Assembly (NCBI GenBank): GCA_934101575.1
Contig: CAKORJ010000001.1
Span: forward strand, 620,001-684,000
Direction: 5' to 3'
Length of the DNA: 64,000 nucleotides
Origin: an uncultured Bacilli bacterium
GTDB taxonomy: Bacteria; Bacillota_I; Bacilli_A; RF39; UBA660
The position numbers were made by a program, and so were the translations under genes. How positions within the stretch are numbered: the stretch's first letter is position 1; each line of letters starts with the position of its first letter. Shown piece after piece: positions 46,402 to 55,146 of this stretch. The notes beneath the pieces were generated by a model, which did not search any database, was not told the origin of the DNA, and saw nothing but the letters and a program-made list of their open reading frames with translations.

Positions 46402-46842
46402 TTACCCTCCAAATAATAGGTATCTTATCATTGCAAATATGTATGCGGATACTACTCCATAGAGAATTACTGATCCTGCTAATTTAAATACATTTGAACC
46501 GAATCCATATATAGGCCCTTCTTTTTTATAATCTAATATTGCACTTTGCAAGGAATGAGCAAATCCTGTTATGGGTATTATTAATCCCATTTTCCCTTTT
46601 TCTACTAATTTATCGAATACTCCTAGTCCTGTTAATAAACATGCTAAGAATATTAGGGTTATTAACATTAATGATGAAGATAACACTTTTGAAATATGAA
46701 ATACATAAGAGTATAAATCTATTAGAAAGTTTCCTAGTAGTCCTAGTAATCCACCGGTTATAAATGCTGATAATGCATTTTTTGTTTTGTTTTCTTTTGG
46801 TGTGTGTTTATACACTATTTTGTTATATTTTTTTATTTCCAT
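46402..46842 (-). CDS. spoVAC: Stage V sporulation protein AC
   Basis: 146 residues with four to five transmembrane helices. N-terminus KKYNKIVYKHTPKENK then FITGGLLGLLGNFLIDLY is the SpoVAC signature; GLGVFDKLVEKGKMGLIIPITGFAHSL follows. In B. subtilis SpoVAC is a mechanosensitive DPA channel. First gene of its transcription unit, behind a terminator and a candidate sigma-G promoter (46859-46887). Confidence 0.95.
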   Translation of the reverse strand: MEIKKYNKIVYKHTPKENKTKNALSAFITGGLLGLLGNFLIDLYSYVFHISKVLSSSLMLITLIFLACLLTGLGVFDKLVEKGKMGLIIPITGFAHSLQSAILDYKKEGPIYGFGSNVFKLAGSVILYGVVSAYIFAMIRYLLFGG

Positions 46843-46858
46843 AGCTTCCTCCTTTTTA

Positions 46859-46887
46859 TATTATGGAATTTTTTTATTTGTTTATAC
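46859..46887 (-). promoter_or_regulatory. Candidate sigma-G promoter of spoVACDE
   Basis: On the minus strand, GTATA (46883-46887), a 17-bp spacer and CATAATA (46859-46865) match the Bacillus sigma-G consensus GHATR-17/18-CATNHTA at every position, 17 bp before the start of spoVAC. sigG is in this window at 19706. Confidence 0.65.
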
Positions 46888-46922
46888 AAAAAGAACAAGG
46901 TCTTATTTTAACCTTGTTCTTA
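46887..46922 (-). terminator. Terminator after sigF
   Basis: On the minus strand, AAGAACAAGG and CCTTGTTCTT form a ten-pair stem overlapping the last codons of sigF, followed by five Ts. It isolates spoIIAA-sigF from spoVAC. Confidence 0.85.
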
Positions 46923-47553
46923 ATCTTGTTAATATTTGTTTTTCGCTTCTTGATACTTTTACTTGATTTATTCCTAATTCTTTTGATACTTCACTTTGAG
47001 TTAAACCTTGTTCATATCTTTTTTTGATTATGTCTTTTTCAAAATCATTTAGGTTTTCTATTTCTGTTTTTAAGTCTAATATCTCTTCTTGGTAACCTAC
47101 TTCTGTATATCCTAGGGTACTGTATAGATTTATTTCTTCTTCATTTTCACTATCTAGTGATGAAACTAGTGCTGTGGCGGCTTTTGCTTCATTTATATGT
47201 TTTATATCTATTTCTAGAAAGAGGGATATGTCTTCATCTGTGGGCATATATCCTAGTCTTTGTGTTAAAAGTTCTCTTGCTTTTTCTATTGAAGAAGATA
47301 ATTTTATCAACTCTTTGCTTACTTTTAAAACATTTGATTTTCTTATGTATTCTTTTACTTTTCCTAGTACATAGAAATATGCAAATGATGAGAATTTTGT
47401 ATTTTTATCGGGGTCATAGTTTTCATATGCATCTATTAATCCTATCATTCCTACTTGATAGAGGTCATCTTTATCAAAATAATATGTGTATTTGCTTATT
47501 ATGGAGTAAACTATTTTTTCATTTTCTAGCAGCATTTGTGTTTTATTTATCAT
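46903..47553 (-). CDS. sigF: Sporulation sigma factor, SigF by position
   Basis: 216 residues. Region 2 (LLENEKIVYSIISKYTYYFDKDDLYQVGMIGLIDAYENYD, KFSSFAYFYVLGKVKEYIRKSNVLKVS) and region 4 (FEKDIIKKRYEQGLTQSEVSKELGINQVKVSRSEKQIL) are both present. It is short and divergent from B. subtilis SigF, but its place after spoIIAA and before spoVAC is the classical spoIIA-spoVA locus. SigF starts forespore gene expression. Its normal anti-sigma partner SpoIIAB is missing here. SigK or SigE-like identity is less likely given the position. Confidence 0.85.
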   Translation of the reverse strand: MINKTQMLLENEKIVYSIISKYTYYFDKDDLYQVGMIGLIDAYENYDPDKNTKFSSFAYFYVLGKVKEYIRKSNVLKVSKELIKLSSSIEKARELLTQRLGYMPTDEDISLFLEIDIKHINEAKAATALVSSLDSENEEEINLYSTLGYTEVGYQEEILDLKTEIENLNDFEKDIIKKRYEQGLTQSEVSKELGINQVKVSRSEKQILTRLRTRLK

Positions 47554-47885
47554 ATATTTATTATCTCATATGCTGTTATTTCTTCATTTACTTGATATAG
47601 ATTTTCTGCTAGCATCTTATTTTGACAAAATAGTTTATTTATTCCACATATTATTAGTTTTCCATGATTACTTGATATTTGTTTATAGCTTTGTTTTATT
47701 GCTTCAAGTCCATATCTATCTATAAAACTTAGTCTTTTTAAATTTATTAGTACATATTTTATTCCATTATCCTTTATCACCATTTCTAGATCCTTTCTTA
47801 GGAGTCCTACCGTATCACCGTTTAGTATTCCTTTTAGTCTTACTAGTAGTATTCCTTGTTTAAATTCCATGTCTATATCTAACAA
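47550..47885 (-). CDS. spoIIAA: SpoIIAA-like STAS protein without the phosphorylation site
   Basis: 111 residues, a single STAS domain (FKQGILLVRLKGILNGDT ... LINLKRLSFIDRYGLEAIKQSYKQI). In SpoIIAA the motif is DSSG and Ser58 is phosphorylated by SpoIIAB; here it reads Asp56-Arg57-Tyr58-Gly59. It overlaps sigF by 4 bp, with no room for spoIIAB. TTG start behind GGAAG. It may still bind a regulator elsewhere, or control SigF in another way. Confidence 0.82.
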   Translation of the reverse strand: MLDIDMEFKQGILLVRLKGILNGDTVGLLRKDLEMVIKDNGIKYVLINLKRLSFIDRYGLEAIKQSYKQISSNHGKLIICGINKLFCQNKMLAENLYQVNEEITAYEIINI

Positions 47886-48039
47886 TTTTCCTACTTCCTT
47901 TCTTTTGTTTTTTTATACTATAACAGTTAAAGAGGTATTTTTATGTCAGTTTTTGAAGGATAAGTTATTTTTTAACAAAAAAAACCTCTTCATATTTATA
48001 ATTACCAATAATTATAAAATGACCTAGGTTTTTAATATT

Positions 48040-48765
48040 TTATTTATTCAATTCATAAAGTATGATACTGGTTGCAACGGCGACATTAAGACTTTCTACT
48101 GTATTTGTTTTTATATAGATATTGTCTGTTACCTGTTTAAGTACTTCTTTTCTTATTCCGCTTCCTTCATTGCCCATTATTATGCAAAATTTATCTTTAT
48201 TTATTGTTGTTACGTCTTTTCCTTTGTTTACATCTGTTCCAAAGATAGGAATATTTAGTTTTTTTAAATTGGTTATTGCTTCTAATAGATTTTCTTTTAG
48301 GATATTTATTTTAAATATTGCTCCTTCTGTTGCTCTTATTACTTTATCGTTATATATATCACAACAATCTTCGGAGACTATTATTGTGTCTATGTCGAAT
48401 GCTACGGCACTTCTTATTATTGTTCCTAAGTTTCCAGGATCACTTATTCTATCTAACATTAAATATCTTTTTCCTATATATTCTTTGCTTTCTTTTTTTG
48501 TTGCTATGGCTAATACTTTAGAAGTATTTATGCTTTTTATTTTATCCATTACTTTATCTGTTACATAATTTACAGGACAGTTTACATTAAATGATAATTG
48601 CTCATTTTCTAGTATATATACTTCTTCTAATCTATTTTCTATATATGCTTCTTTTATTAAGTTTTCTGTTTCTATTATAAATTTATTTTCTATATCTCTA
48701 TATTTTTTTTGTTTTAGTTTTGTTACTTCTTTTATTTTTTTATTATCTAAGCTTGTTATTAACAT
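48040..48765 (-). CDS. TrmH/SpoU-family RNA 2'-O-methyltransferase
   Basis: 241 residues. N-terminal substrate domain (about 1-90, SLDNKKIKEVTKLKQKKYRDIENKFIIE) and SPOUT catalytic domain with LDRISDPGNLGTIIRSAVAF, IIMGNEGSGI and VESLNVAVATSIILYEL, the three SpoU motifs. Methylates ribose in rRNA or tRNA. The exact target is not visible. Confidence 0.93.
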   Translation of the reverse strand: MLITSLDNKKIKEVTKLKQKKYRDIENKFIIETENLIKEAYIENRLEEVYILENEQLSFNVNCPVNYVTDKVMDKIKSINTSKVLAIATKKESKEYIGKRYLMLDRISDPGNLGTIIRSAVAFDIDTIIVSEDCCDIYNDKVIRATEGAIFKINILKENLLEAITNLKKLNIPIFGTDVNKGKDVTTINKDKFCIIMGNEGSGIRKEVLKQVTDNIYIKTNTVESLNVAVATSIILYELNK

Positions 48766-48774
48766 ATTTTCTCC

Positions 48775-49413
48775 TTATACATTTTTCATTTCTTTTCTTA
48801 TTTGTTTATAATTTGGAATATAGACTTCTACTAAATTCCAGAAGTCTTTGGAATGGTTTGGATGTTTTAGGTGACATAGTTCGTGGTATATTACATATTC
48901 TAAATATTTTGAATCTAATTTTATTAACTCTTGGTTTAGAGTTATTGTTTTGTTGGTTATGTTACATACTCCCCATTTGCTTTTCATTTTTCTTATTTTT
49001 AGATCTGGTTTTATTTTTGATTCTTTAAATTGTTCAAAGCAGTTATTATAATATGTTTCGAATACTTCTTTGGATTTTTTTTTGTACCATGTATCTAGAT
49101 TTACTTTAGTTCCTACGAAAGCTTTAGTATCACCAATATAGATGTTTTTTTCGTTTATTCTACATATGTCATAGAGATTTCCTAGATATTCTAGTTTATC
49201 TTGTTTTTTTGTTTTGATTTGTTCTTTTTGGATTATTATTTTTTTTATATAATCTATATTATTTGATATAAAACTTGTTATTACTCTTTCTGGAGTTCTT
49301 TTTGGCGCGGTTATTACTACTTTTAAATCATCTTTTATTCTTAGATACATGTTTTTGTTGTTTTTATATATTATTTCTATTGGATATGTTTTATTATTTA
49401 GTTCTAATTTCAT
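48775..49413 (-). CDS. YgjP-like metallopeptidase (DUF45)
   Basis: 212 residues. The zinc motif HELCH (His177, Glu178, His181) with the third ligand in PNHSKDFW (His187) and the KSKWGVCN segment (about 145-151) are typical of the M48-related YgjP/WLM-like DUF45 family. Cytosolic, no membrane helix. Between ruvB and the methyltransferase gene, probably co-transcribed. Confidence 0.9.
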   Translation of the reverse strand: MKLELNNKTYPIEIIYKNNKNMYLRIKDDLKVVITAPKRTPERVITSFISNNIDYIKKIIIQKEQIKTKKQDKLEYLGNLYDICRINEKNIYIGDTKAFVGTKVNLDTWYKKKSKEVFETYYNNCFEQFKESKIKPDLKIRKMKSKWGVCNITNKTITLNQELIKLDSKYLEYVIYHELCHLKHPNHSKDFWNLVEVYIPNYKQIRKEMKNV

Positions 49414-49424
49414 ATTTACTTCTT

Positions 49425-50399
49425 TTAAAATAATCTTCCTTGTTTGAATTTTCCAAAGTATTCATAGGCTTTTGGTGTTGCTATTCTTCCTCTAGATGTT
49501 CTTTTTATCATTCCTTTTTGTATTAAGAATGGTTCATACATATCTTCTATTGTTGTTGTTTCTTCGCCTATTGCTGTTGCTAATGATTCTATTCCTACTG
49601 GACCACCATTAAATTTTTCTATTATTGTGAGTAATAGTTCTTTGTCTGTTTCATCTAGTCCTATTTTGTCTATTTTTAATCTATCTAGGGCTTTTGTTGT
49701 TACTTCTAGGTTTATTATGCTTTTTCCTTCGACTAGGGCAAAGTCTCTTACTCTACGGAATAGTTTATTGGCTATTCTTGGAGTACCACGGCTTCTTGAG
49801 GCTAGTTCAAATGCTGCTTCTTCATCTATTTCTGTTTCTAATACTTTACTTGTTCTTTTTATTATTTGTGTTAATTCTTCTTCTGTATAATATTGTAGTT
49901 TATTGACTATTCCAAATCTATCTCTTAATGGTGAGGTTAAATCTCCGGCTTTTGTTGTTGCACCGACTAATGTAAATGGAGGGAGATCTATTTTTATGTT
50001 TCTTGTTGATCCTTCGTTTCCTATAATTATATCTAGAGTAAAGTCTTCCATGGCTGGATATAGTATTTCTTCTATGAATCTTGGCATTCTATGTATTTCA
50101 TCTATAAATAATACATCTCCTGGTTCTAGTGAAGATAACACAGCGGCTAAATCTCCGGATTTTTCTATTGATGGCCCACTTGCTGTTTTTATATTTACTC
50201 CTAGTTCATTTGCTATTATATAGGCCATAGTTGTTTTTCCTAGCCCAGGAGGGCCATATAAAAGTACATGATCTAGAGACTCTCCTCTTATTTTTGCTGC
50301 TTCTATAAAAACTTTCATATTTTCTTTTACTTCAGATTGTCCTATGTATTCTTCGATTAATGCTGGTCTTATTGATTGTTCTATTTTTTCTTCTTCCAT
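49425..50399 (-). CDS. ruvB: Holliday junction branch-migration motor RuvB
   Basis: 324 residues. N-terminal RPALIEEYIGQSEVKENMKVF, Walker A GPPGLGKTT, Walker B LFIDEIHR, sensor TTKAGDLTSPLRDRFG and the C-terminal winged helix ending PRGR/RTSRGRIATPKAYEYFG. Drives branch migration with RuvA (52589); three genes now separate the two, which are normally adjacent. Confidence 0.97.
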   Translation of the reverse strand: MEEEKIEQSIRPALIEEYIGQSEVKENMKVFIEAAKIRGESLDHVLLYGPPGLGKTTMAYIIANELGVNIKTASGPSIEKSGDLAAVLSSLEPGDVLFIDEIHRMPRFIEEILYPAMEDFTLDIIIGNEGSTRNIKIDLPPFTLVGATTKAGDLTSPLRDRFGIVNKLQYYTEEELTQIIKRTSKVLETEIDEEAAFELASRSRGTPRIANKLFRRVRDFALVEGKSIINLEVTTKALDRLKIDKIGLDETDKELLLTIIEKFNGGPVGIESLATAIGEETTTIEDMYEPFLIQKGMIKRTSRGRIATPKAYEYFGKFKQGRLF

Positions 50400-50407
50400 T
50401 TTGTCAC

Positions 50408-51109
50408 CTACTTTGAATTTCTTATTTTTCTTACATTTTTATTCATTATATGTCTTCCTATATTTTTATACATAAACTCTTTCAAAGAATTAATGTTTTG
50501 ATGATGATTGTTAAAAAAGCTATCTGGATCATTATATATTCCAAAGTCTTTATTTATTCCTTCTTTTTGAATATATGTGTTGTTTTCATTCCAATCTATT
50601 GATGGATGTTTAAAGTTTTTTGTGGCTACTCCATAACCACAGAAATCATTTTTACAGTTTCTGAATTTTTTTTGTAGTTTATTTAGATATTTTTTATCTA
50701 GGATGAATCCTTCTAACTCATACCATTTATCTTTATATAGGACTTCTACCCAGCTATGGATTACATCTTCTGGAGCTAGCTTATATACTATTCCTGTCAT
50801 TGCTCCTTTTTGAAGTTTTTTATTTATTGTAAAGCCATGTATTCTACAAGGAATATTTACTGCTCTTAGAAGTGCCATAAAAAGTATTCCTTTTGTATTA
50901 CACTGTCCAAATCCTTCAAGTAGTATTTTAGAGGCTGGGATATCATCACTTACATTATAGCCAAAATCTATTTCATCTCTAATAAAGTTATATATTTTTT
51001 CTATTTTCTGATAATCATTTAGAGATTTCCAGTTTCTGTTTTTTATTAATTTCTGGATATTTTCATTATTATAATCTAATAACTTTGTTTCTTTTAAGTA
51101 CTTATTCAT
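50408..51109 (-). CDS. Cytosolic transglutaminase-like protein
   Basis: 233 residues with a complete papain-like triad: Cys70 in GFGQCNTKG, His118 in HSWVEV and an acidic residue at Glu133 (WYELEG, the usual Asp position). No signal peptide. Family members act as peptidases or amidases; substrate unknown. It contrasts with the degenerate copy in the protein at 3321. Between ruvB and tdk. Confidence 0.8.
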   Translation of the reverse strand: MNKYLKETKLLDYNNENIQKLIKNRNWKSLNDYQKIEKIYNFIRDEIDFGYNVSDDIPASKILLEGFGQCNTKGILFMALLRAVNIPCRIHGFTINKKLQKGAMTGIVYKLAPEDVIHSWVEVLYKDKWYELEGFILDKKYLNKLQKKFRNCKNDFCGYGVATKNFKHPSIDWNENNTYIQKEGINKDFGIYNDPDSFFNNHHQNINSLKEFMYKNIGRHIMNKNVRKIRNSK

Positions 51110-51116
51110 TACTACC

Positions 51117-51725
51117 TCATACTAACGATTCTTTTATTTTATTTAAATCTATTTTTTCTACTTTTGTTAAGTAACATTTACCACATAATGGTTCATATGT
51201 TATGTTGTCTGTTCCTTTTATTATAACTTCTTCGCCTTCTTTTACGTAGCTATCTCCGACTTTTCTTCCTACGAATCTTGCTATTTGTCCACATTTACAA
51301 AGTGTTGTTAATTCTTCTAAAACTTCGGATAATTCTAGTAGCCTCTTACTACCAGAAAAACTTTCCATTTTAAAATTATTTCTAAGTCCATAACAAATTA
51401 CAGGAATATTTATTGCTTTGGATATTAAGAATAAATCCTCAACTTGTTTTGCTCCAAGGAATTGTGCTTCATCTACTAGAATTACTGATATGCCTTTTAG
51501 TTTTCCTTTTAATACTTCTAGAACATTATCTGAATATAGAAGCATTATATCTGCTTGTCTTTCTAGTCCTATTCTTGATGATATTTTTCCATTTGAGTTT
51601 TTATTTACATTTGGAGAAATTATTAATGTTTTATAACCATTTTCTTCATAATTATGGGCTGTTCTTATTAAATCAATGCTTTTTCCAGAATTCATACTTG
51701 CATATTTAAAGTGCATTTTTGCCAT
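51117..51725 (-). CDS. tdk: Thymidine kinase
   Basis: 202 residues, type II thymidine kinase making dTMP from thymidine. Start at ATG 51725 after AGGTGAT. Walker A is MNSGKSIDLIRTAH, the catalytic region is VILVDEAQFLG, and the zinc site comes from CKCG and CGKC. The lasso region ends with TYEPLCGKCYLTKV. Overlaps the membrane-protein gene at 51706. Confidence 0.95.
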   Translation of the reverse strand: MAKMHFKYASMNSGKSIDLIRTAHNYEENGYKTLIISPNVNKNSNGKISSRIGLERQADIMLLYSDNVLEVLKGKLKGISVILVDEAQFLGAKQVEDLFLISKAINIPVICYGLRNNFKMESFSGSKRLLELSEVLEELTTLCKCGQIARFVGRKVGDSYVKEGEEVIIKGTDNITYEPLCGKCYLTKVEKIDLNKIKESLV

Positions 51726-52578
51726 TTTTATCACCTATATTTTCATTATTTTCATTTATTATATTTATTAATAAATTATAGAAATACTCTATGTCGTTCA
51801 TGTGATTAGTTATTGTTTCTTGATCTTCTGAAAAAGAAATCGTCTGTTTTATCACTATATCATTATTATCATAAAAAATTGATATTACTCTTGTTTCAGA
51901 CAACATTTGTAATTTTTGATTTAGTTCTTCCTCTGTTAGATGTATATATTGTTTTAAACCTTTATAGTGAAACTCCAAAATGTTAGTTTTTGCATTCCAA
52001 ATTTTTTGAGGATTATCACCACTAGTCAACTCTAATCTTTGAACTTCATAATTTGTTAATAAACATTTGTAATCTGGTATTATAAAATCAAATTTGTATT
52101 GATGTCTTATTGAACCTAATTCTTTAATACTTCCTTGTACTATATATTTATTATAGTTTGATTCACACATAAATTTTTTATTATATTGCTCATTAAATAC
52201 TTTTTTGAATTGTTTATATTCATATACAGGTTTTAGCTCTTTAATAGTGTAAATTGCCACAATTCCTAAGCAGAATATTATAACAAAAGCAATGCCAAGT
52301 ATTGCTGTTTTTTTGTCATCTGTAATTATTGAACTATCTATTCCGTTTATACCAAAAAATATCAATATTATTATGATGGGAATTGTTATGGCTATTCCTA
52401 CTAATCCAACTTTAAAGTTTCTTTCGTAATCAAAGCTTCCATATAAAGATTTATATTTTTGAGGATTGTTTTTCTTAAGTTCTTTGTGAAATTTTCTATC
52501 TGTTCTTATTCCTATTGTTAGCGATACTATTAATACTATTAAACCTATAGCTCCTATTATTTGTTCTATGTATTCCAA
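51706..52578 (-). CDS. Unknown three-helix membrane protein
   Basis: 290 residues, TTG start after AGGTGAT. Transmembrane helices at about 5-24, 55-76 and 88-110, then a cytosolic beta-rich domain (about 125-290) containing DFIIPDYKCLLTNYEVQRLELTSG. Its codon use (more A-ending, fewer G-T-rich codons) is unlike the ruv genes around it, and it splits ruvA from tdk/ruvB, suggesting insertion. Family not recognised. Confidence 0.6.
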   Translation of the reverse strand: MEYIEQIIGAIGLIVLIVSLTIGIRTDRKFHKELKKNNPQKYKSLYGSFDYERNFKVGLVGIAITIPIIIILIFFGINGIDSSIITDDKKTAILGIAFVIIFCLGIVAIYTIKELKPVYEYKQFKKVFNEQYNKKFMCESNYNKYIVQGSIKELGSIRHQYKFDFIIPDYKCLLTNYEVQRLELTSGDNPQKIWNAKTNILEFHYKGLKQYIHLTEEELNQKLQMLSETRVISIFYDNNDIVIKQTISFSEDQETITNHMNDIEYFYNLLINIINENNENIGDKNGKNAL

Positions 52579-52588
52579 GATTTATCAC

Positions 52589-53140
52589 CTACTTTAATAA
52601 TAATTTTAGTGCTTCTTTTACTTGTTCTTCAATTGGTTTAGTTCCATCTACTTTTGATATTATTGATTTGAAATCTTTTTCTTTGTATCCTAATCCTTTT
52701 AATACTTCTATTAATTCTTCTTTTGTATCTCCAATTAGAGAATCTGTTTTTGATAGTTTTCCTTTTAAATCTAGTATTATTTGTTTTGCTACTTTCTCTC
52801 CTATTTTAGGAAATTTTTTTAGATATAGTATATTCTCTCTTTCTACTGCATCTACTATTCCATTTATTGAGCCTGTAGCAAACATTGGCATGGCCATTTT
52901 TGGGCCTAGTCCTTTTACATTTATTAGTTTTAGGAATAATTCTTTTTCTTCAATAGTTTTAAATCCATATAGTGTGTGTTCATCTTCTCTTATGTGTTCA
53001 TATAGATGGACTTTAAACTCTTTGTTTTGTTCAAATGAATATGGATTTGATACTGTTATTTCATATCCTATATTATTATTTTCTAATATTATTTGATTAG
53101 AAGTTTGATCAATTATCTTTCCTTTTATATACGCATACAT
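52589..53140 (-). CDS. ruvA: Holliday junction DNA helicase subunit RuvA
   Basis: 183 residues. ATG 53140 (MYAYIKGKIIDQTSN) follows AGGAGTGAT; an upstream in-frame extension is not used. OB domain (1-62, EDEHTLYGFKTIEEKELF), helix-hairpin-helix pair (LINVKGLGPKMA, FPKIGEKVAKQIILDL) and the C-terminal UBA-like domain (LKGLGYKEKDF). Tetramer core of the RuvAB machine. Confidence 0.96.
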   Translation of the reverse strand: MYAYIKGKIIDQTSNQIILENNNIGYEITVSNPYSFEQNKEFKVHLYEHIREDEHTLYGFKTIEEKELFLKLINVKGLGPKMAMPMFATGSINGIVDAVERENILYLKKFPKIGEKVAKQIILDLKGKLSKTDSLIGDTKEELIEVLKGLGYKEKDFKSIISKVDGTKPIEEQVKEALKLLLK

Positions 53141-53231
53141 TTTTATCACTCCTATGTACATTATATCATACAAACATGTGTTTGTGTATAAAATTTTATT
53201 TTTACACTTAAAAACTCATAGATTCTATGAG

Positions 53232-54763
53232 TTAGTTATTGTTTGATATTAGTATTCTTGTTGTAGCACCTGAAAAACCTGTTTGGTCTATCCTATGATA
53301 TGTAAATATTCCAGCTAATTTTCCATTATCAAATGCACAACTTCTTCCCATCCAATAGGCACTTATATAAACTTGAGCGGTTACGTCGTCATACCAATGT
53401 GCTGTTTCTTTTGTGGCATCGCCTAGCTTTCCTCTTTTTACTGATGCTGCGTCTTTATCTGTTGTACCATAACTGTAATAATCGTGGAATTTTCTTGATG
53501 GTCCAGTTGGAATTCCTGTTGGAGCATAAAAATTCCCATCTGATTTTATCATACTTGCACTTACATATTCATAGCTTCCTCCAGACATATCGTATACTCC
53601 ATATATATTTCCTGTTGTAGAAGCTATTATTCCTGCTTTATTATAAACATTACATGTTGTTGAGGCTGCTGTTCCTGGAGCTGATCCACATCCTGTTATA
53701 AGACCTGATGCTACGTATGTTGTAGAATTATATGTTCCTTTGTTGTTTATTCCTATTTCTGTACATACTCCTTTTGTACATGTACCATATTTTGTATGTG
53801 ATAGGTATGCTACTGCTCCCCACTCCATGTTTCTTGCCATATATGTTGATACTGTATTATCAAATCCATATATATTGCTTGTTGCATTCATTTTTTGAAT
53901 GTTGTTATAAAATGTTCCTACATCAGTATTTGATATTGGTTGTTTATTTGGTAATGTTGTTATTGCTGAAGGGCTTCCTGTTGTTTCAAATTTTCCTATC
54001 CAAAAACCTGTTTTTTCTTCACTTTCTTCGTGTGTTAGATTATCATTTTCATCTCTCCAGAAACCTGGATGAGTGTAATATTTGTCTTTACATGTATCAT
54101 TTGTACAAGTTGTATTTTTACTAGTTATTTTACATGTTTCACTTGTTCCATCTCCACTTGATCCTTGTACTTTGTTTGTACAAGATATTTCTCCGGTTGT
54201 TTGTTTATCTTTTTCCCATTTTATACTTATTTCTTGTGGAGAAATTTTATTTGAACCGGCACTGTTATAGTTGAATACTTTATATTTATATCTTGGTATC
54301 CAAACCTGCATTGTTAAGATATCATTTATTGGTATTTCTGTCCCCAAACTTGCGGATAAGTATTTTTCTCTATTAGTGGATGAAACGGTCACACTATTTG
54401 CCCACATCTTTTCATCATAATTGTACCATTTATATGACTTGTCTCTATTTTCTTTATCGGCTTTTTTCTATGTTTCTGTAGTTTTATCATAATATACTGG
54501 AATCATGTTACTTGATAGTATTGGTGGGTTTGCTCCACTTGTGTCTAGGTTCATATTAGGCATTACTTCTATTGTACTTGTTCCTACTACTTCATCTTGA
54601 AAGAGTGCATAAGATGAGTTTATTTTATATGAGATGAATCCTACTGATAAGAGAAATGTTATACATATAATTGATAGTTTTATTTTATTAAACTCTTTTA
54701 TATTCTTGTTTAAGAGTCTATAGAATAACCCCCCCCCCCATAGCGAATATTTGTTCGTTTCAT
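53232..54763 (-). pseudogene. Broken lectin-like (FGE-fold) surface protein: G11 tract off, plus amber stop
   Basis: From ATG 54763, which has a good ribosome site, the G11 tract (54729-54739) leads to a stop within six codons. With 9 or 12 Gs the frame would continue through a signal/anchor (LLNKNIKEFNKIKLSIICIT) as in the gene at 586. Further on, TAG 54468-54470 interrupts DKTTET[stop]KKADKENRD where relatives usually have Trp (TGG to TAG). The remaining 391 residues include WIPRYKYKVF and the FGE/C-type-lectin core GVYDMSGGSYEYVSA with a GRSCAFDNGKLAGIF terminus. Two separate defects suggest an inactive copy, or an assembly error at the tract plus a real nonsense mutation. Confidence 0.8.
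54729..54739 (-). repeat. G11 homopolymer (C11 on + strand), putative phase switch
   Basis: Eleven Gs on the coding strand at codons 9-12 of the lectin-like gene, in the same position as the interrupted run of the gene at 586. Nine or twelve Gs would be in frame. Confidence 0.85.
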
Positions 54764-54787
54764 TTGTGATCACTCCTTAGTATTTTA

Positions 54788-54829
54788 CATATTAATAATA
54801 CATTAAAAAAACTACTTTTTCAAGTAGTA
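54788..54829 (-). promoter_or_regulatory. Terminator hairpin with embedded promoter, copy E
   Basis: ACTACTT/AAGTAGT stem behind spoVIF, TTGAAA (54818-54823), a 17-bp spacer and TATTAT (54795-54800), then the ribosome site and ATG 54763. Almost identical to copy A, including the sequence between. Confidence 0.7.
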
Positions 54830-54853
54830 TTTTTGTTGTTTTTTTGAATAATT

Positions 54854-55099
54854 TTATTTTACATAATCATCTAAATTATCTGGTACTTTGTCATTTAATA
54901 TAGTATTTATTATTTTATCTTCTTTGTCTTTTGGAACTTCTTTTCCTGTTATGGTGCTTATTTGTTTTATTACATCTCTTAGTGCTGTTTCATTTTTCAT
55001 GTTATCGTCTTGTAGTTTTTCCGCTAAAGAAAGAATGGTATCTTTATCGACATTGGTCTTTTTTTCTACTTTTTTAAAAAAGTTATCTGTTAACTTCAA
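54854..55099 (-). CDS. spoVIF: Stage VI sporulation protein F
   Basis: 81 residues, TTG start after TAGGAGG. MKLTDNFFKKVEKKTNVDKDTILSLAEKLQ and VIKQISTITGKEVPKDKEDKII match SpoVIF (YjcC), a small coat-assembly protein expressed late in sporulation. Monocistronic-looking, ended by the hairpin at 54788. Confidence 0.88.
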   Translation of the reverse strand: MKLTDNFFKKVEKKTNVDKDTILSLAEKLQDDNMKNETALRDVIKQISTITGKEVPKDKEDKIINTILNDKVPDNLDDYVK

Positions 55100-55146
55100 A
55101 ATAAAACCTCCTACTATAAGATATGTAAAAGGCCTATTTTTGTTAT

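Noticed and set aside
53232..54763. Diversity-generating retroelement target
   Set aside because: The C-terminus is of the C-type-lectin kind used by DGRs, but there is no reverse transcriptase, no Avd and no template repeat in the window.
54764..54773. GTG start that would put the G11 tract of the lectin gene in frame
   Set aside because: The GTG is within the ribosome-binding site itself (AAGGAGTG), leaving no spacing; ATG 54763 is properly placed.
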